55,405 nt of DNA, taken from positions 1 to 55,405 of the forward strand of contig CACXGE010000153.1 of assembly GCA_902767135.1 (NCBI GenBank). Reading direction: 5' to 3'. Shown in pieces: positions 54,443-55,405 of this stretch. Each line of letters starts with the position of its first letter. The first letter of the stretch is position 1. The translations under genes were made by a program, and so were the position numbers. This DNA comes from an uncultured Lachnospiraceae bacterium (GTDB taxonomy: Bacteria > Bacillota > Clostridia > Lachnospirales > Lachnospiraceae). The notes below the pieces were generated by a model. That model saw only the letters and a program-made list of their open reading frames with translations, ran no database searches and was not told the origin of the DNA.

Positions 54443-55303
54443 ATGTTAAAAGTCGGTATGATTGGCTTAGGGCTTATTGGTGGTTCTTTGGCCAAATCCA
54501 TTCGTTTACATCATAAAGATGCTGTAATTACAGCATACGATACCAACAGGGACTCCCTGGCAGCAGCACTTGAGGAGAAGGTGATTTCTAAAGCTCTTAC
54601 AAAGATTGATGATTTTACATCTTCGGATGCCTTTTATGACTGTGATTTCATATTTCTTTGTACCCCGGTGGAGAGTTTTCATGTGTATCTTCCACTTTTA
54701 AAAAAGGTTCTAAAGGAGGATACTGTTTTAACAGATGTGGGAAGTGTCAAGGCAAGAGTACATAAAGAAATGGAAGAATATGGGTTAAATAAATATTTTA
54801 TTGGCGGTCATCCTATGGCAGGAACCGAAAAAGCAGGATACGAAAATTCTTTTCCTGAGATGATGAACCAGACCAGATTTTTGCTGACCCCTGCCAAAGA
54901 GAGTTCAGAGGCTGCACTGGAAAAATATAAAGAGTTGATTTGCTCCCTGGATGCCATTCCCATGGTACTTGACTATAAGGAACATGATCGGGCTGTGGCG
55001 GCCATCAGCCATGTGCCCCATCTGGTAGCCTCCGGTCTTGTAGATTTGGTGGCATCCAAAGATGAAAAGAAATTTTTAAATGAAATGGCAGCGGGCGGAT
55101 TTAAAGATATCACCCGGATTGCATCCTCAAACCCCCATATGTGGCAGAATATCTGTTTTTCCAATAAAGTTGCTGTGCTTGAAATGCTGGATTCCTATAT
55201 TTCGATTATGCAGCAGGCAAGAGAAAATTTAGCTGCTGAGAATGTGGAGGGTTTGTGCAATCACTTTGCTGTTGCAAAAGAATATAGGGATAAAATCAAC
55301 TAA
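54443..55303 (+). CDS. tyrA: Prephenate dehydrogenase
   Basis: 286 residues from the ATG at 54443 behind AGGAGG. Converts prephenate to 4-hydroxyphenylpyruvate for tyrosine. The N-terminal NAD(P) fold starts MIGLGLIGGSLAKS; FIGGHPMAGTEKAGYENS carries the catalytic His and substrate residues; DYKEHDRAVAAISHVPHLVA is the helical half. No ACT domain follows, so it is the short form without a fused regulatory part. It stands alone, with a terminator after it. Confidence 0.95.
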   Translation: MLKVGMIGLGLIGGSLAKSIRLHHKDAVITAYDTNRDSLAAALEEKVISKALTKIDDFTSSDAFYDCDFIFLCTPVESFHVYLPLLKKVLKEDTVLTDVGSVKARVHKEMEEYGLNKYFIGGHPMAGTEKAGYENSFPEMMNQTRFLLTPAKESSEAALEKYKELICSLDAIPMVLDYKEHDRAVAAISHVPHLVASGLVDLVASKDEKKFLNEMAAGGFKDITRIASSNPHMWQNICFSNKVAVLEMLDSYISIMQQARENLAAENVEGLCNHFAVAKEYRDKIN

Positions 55304-55347
55304 AAGGAAACAAATACCGTAAACGCTTCATAGTGGGTATATTGACA

Positions 55348-55386
55348 ACAAGAGCAACCGTTCTTAATTCGGTTGCTCTTGTTTGT
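55348..55386 (+). terminator. Terminator of tyrA
   Basis: ACAAGAGCAACCG (55348-55360) and CGGTTGCTCTTGT (55370-55382) form a 13 bp stem, followed by TTGTTCTT. Confidence 0.85.
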
Positions 55387-55405
55387 TCTTTCTGCAATTA
55401 TCTGG

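Overview
The window looks like chromosomal sequence from a low-GC, spore-forming member of the Clostridia, most likely a Lachnospiraceae gut bacterium. The support is gene content and style: AT-rich DNA, TTGACA/TATAAT promoters, AGGAGG ribosome sites, a tryptophan T-box leader, Rex, NfnAB, formate-tetrahydrofolate ligase with FolD, a SleB-like hydrolase, a SpoIID/LytB-domain protein and a high-cysteine protein behind a sigma-K-like promoter. I do not name a species. No prophage, insertion sequence, CRISPR array, tRNA or rRNA is visible.

Layout. 1-6.2 kb: a SleB-like hydrolase, thrC, a two-gene response regulator/CheX-like unit on the minus strand, and an aminopeptidase P. 6.3-6.6 kb: a structured RNA with its own promoter and terminator, probably 6S RNA. 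6.7-16.1 kb, plus strand: SpoIID/LytB-domain protein, YihY, DegV, a NatAB-like ABC exporter, then TerD-like, AIM24-like and flotillin-like genes. 16.1-16.9 kb: a junk-rich patch with hairpins, a small conserved-looking gene, a 32-codon remnant resembling the start of a Fic protein, and one copy of a composite structured repeat. 16.9-36.9 kb is all minus strand: NfnAB; ftsK-fhs-folD with a zinc-ribbon/TPR protein; a ClpP-like protease; a CFI-box protein with metY; yebC; and rex-(coiled coil)-nnr-alr-mazF-tlyC; then yqeY. 37-39.6 kb: a lipoprotein pullulanase behind a palindrome. 39.7-46 kb: trpEGDCBA under a Trp T-box, without trpF. 46-55.4 kb: icd, a second composite repeat, an intracellular subtilase, a divergent Cys/Gly-rich protein, two small unknown genes, leuS, a large unknown membrane protein and tyrA.

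The genes work as ordinary core metabolism (one-carbon, aromatic amino acid, methionine and threonine synthesis, redox balance) with envelope and sporulation functions. The two most interesting items are (1) a family of palindromic repeats, including two 134-136 bp composite copies whose stems differ by compensatory base changes and whose solo derivatives end genes or sit at a predicted mRNA 5' end, and (2) the TerD-AIM24-flotillin cluster behind an ABC exporter, a plausible membrane-stress module.
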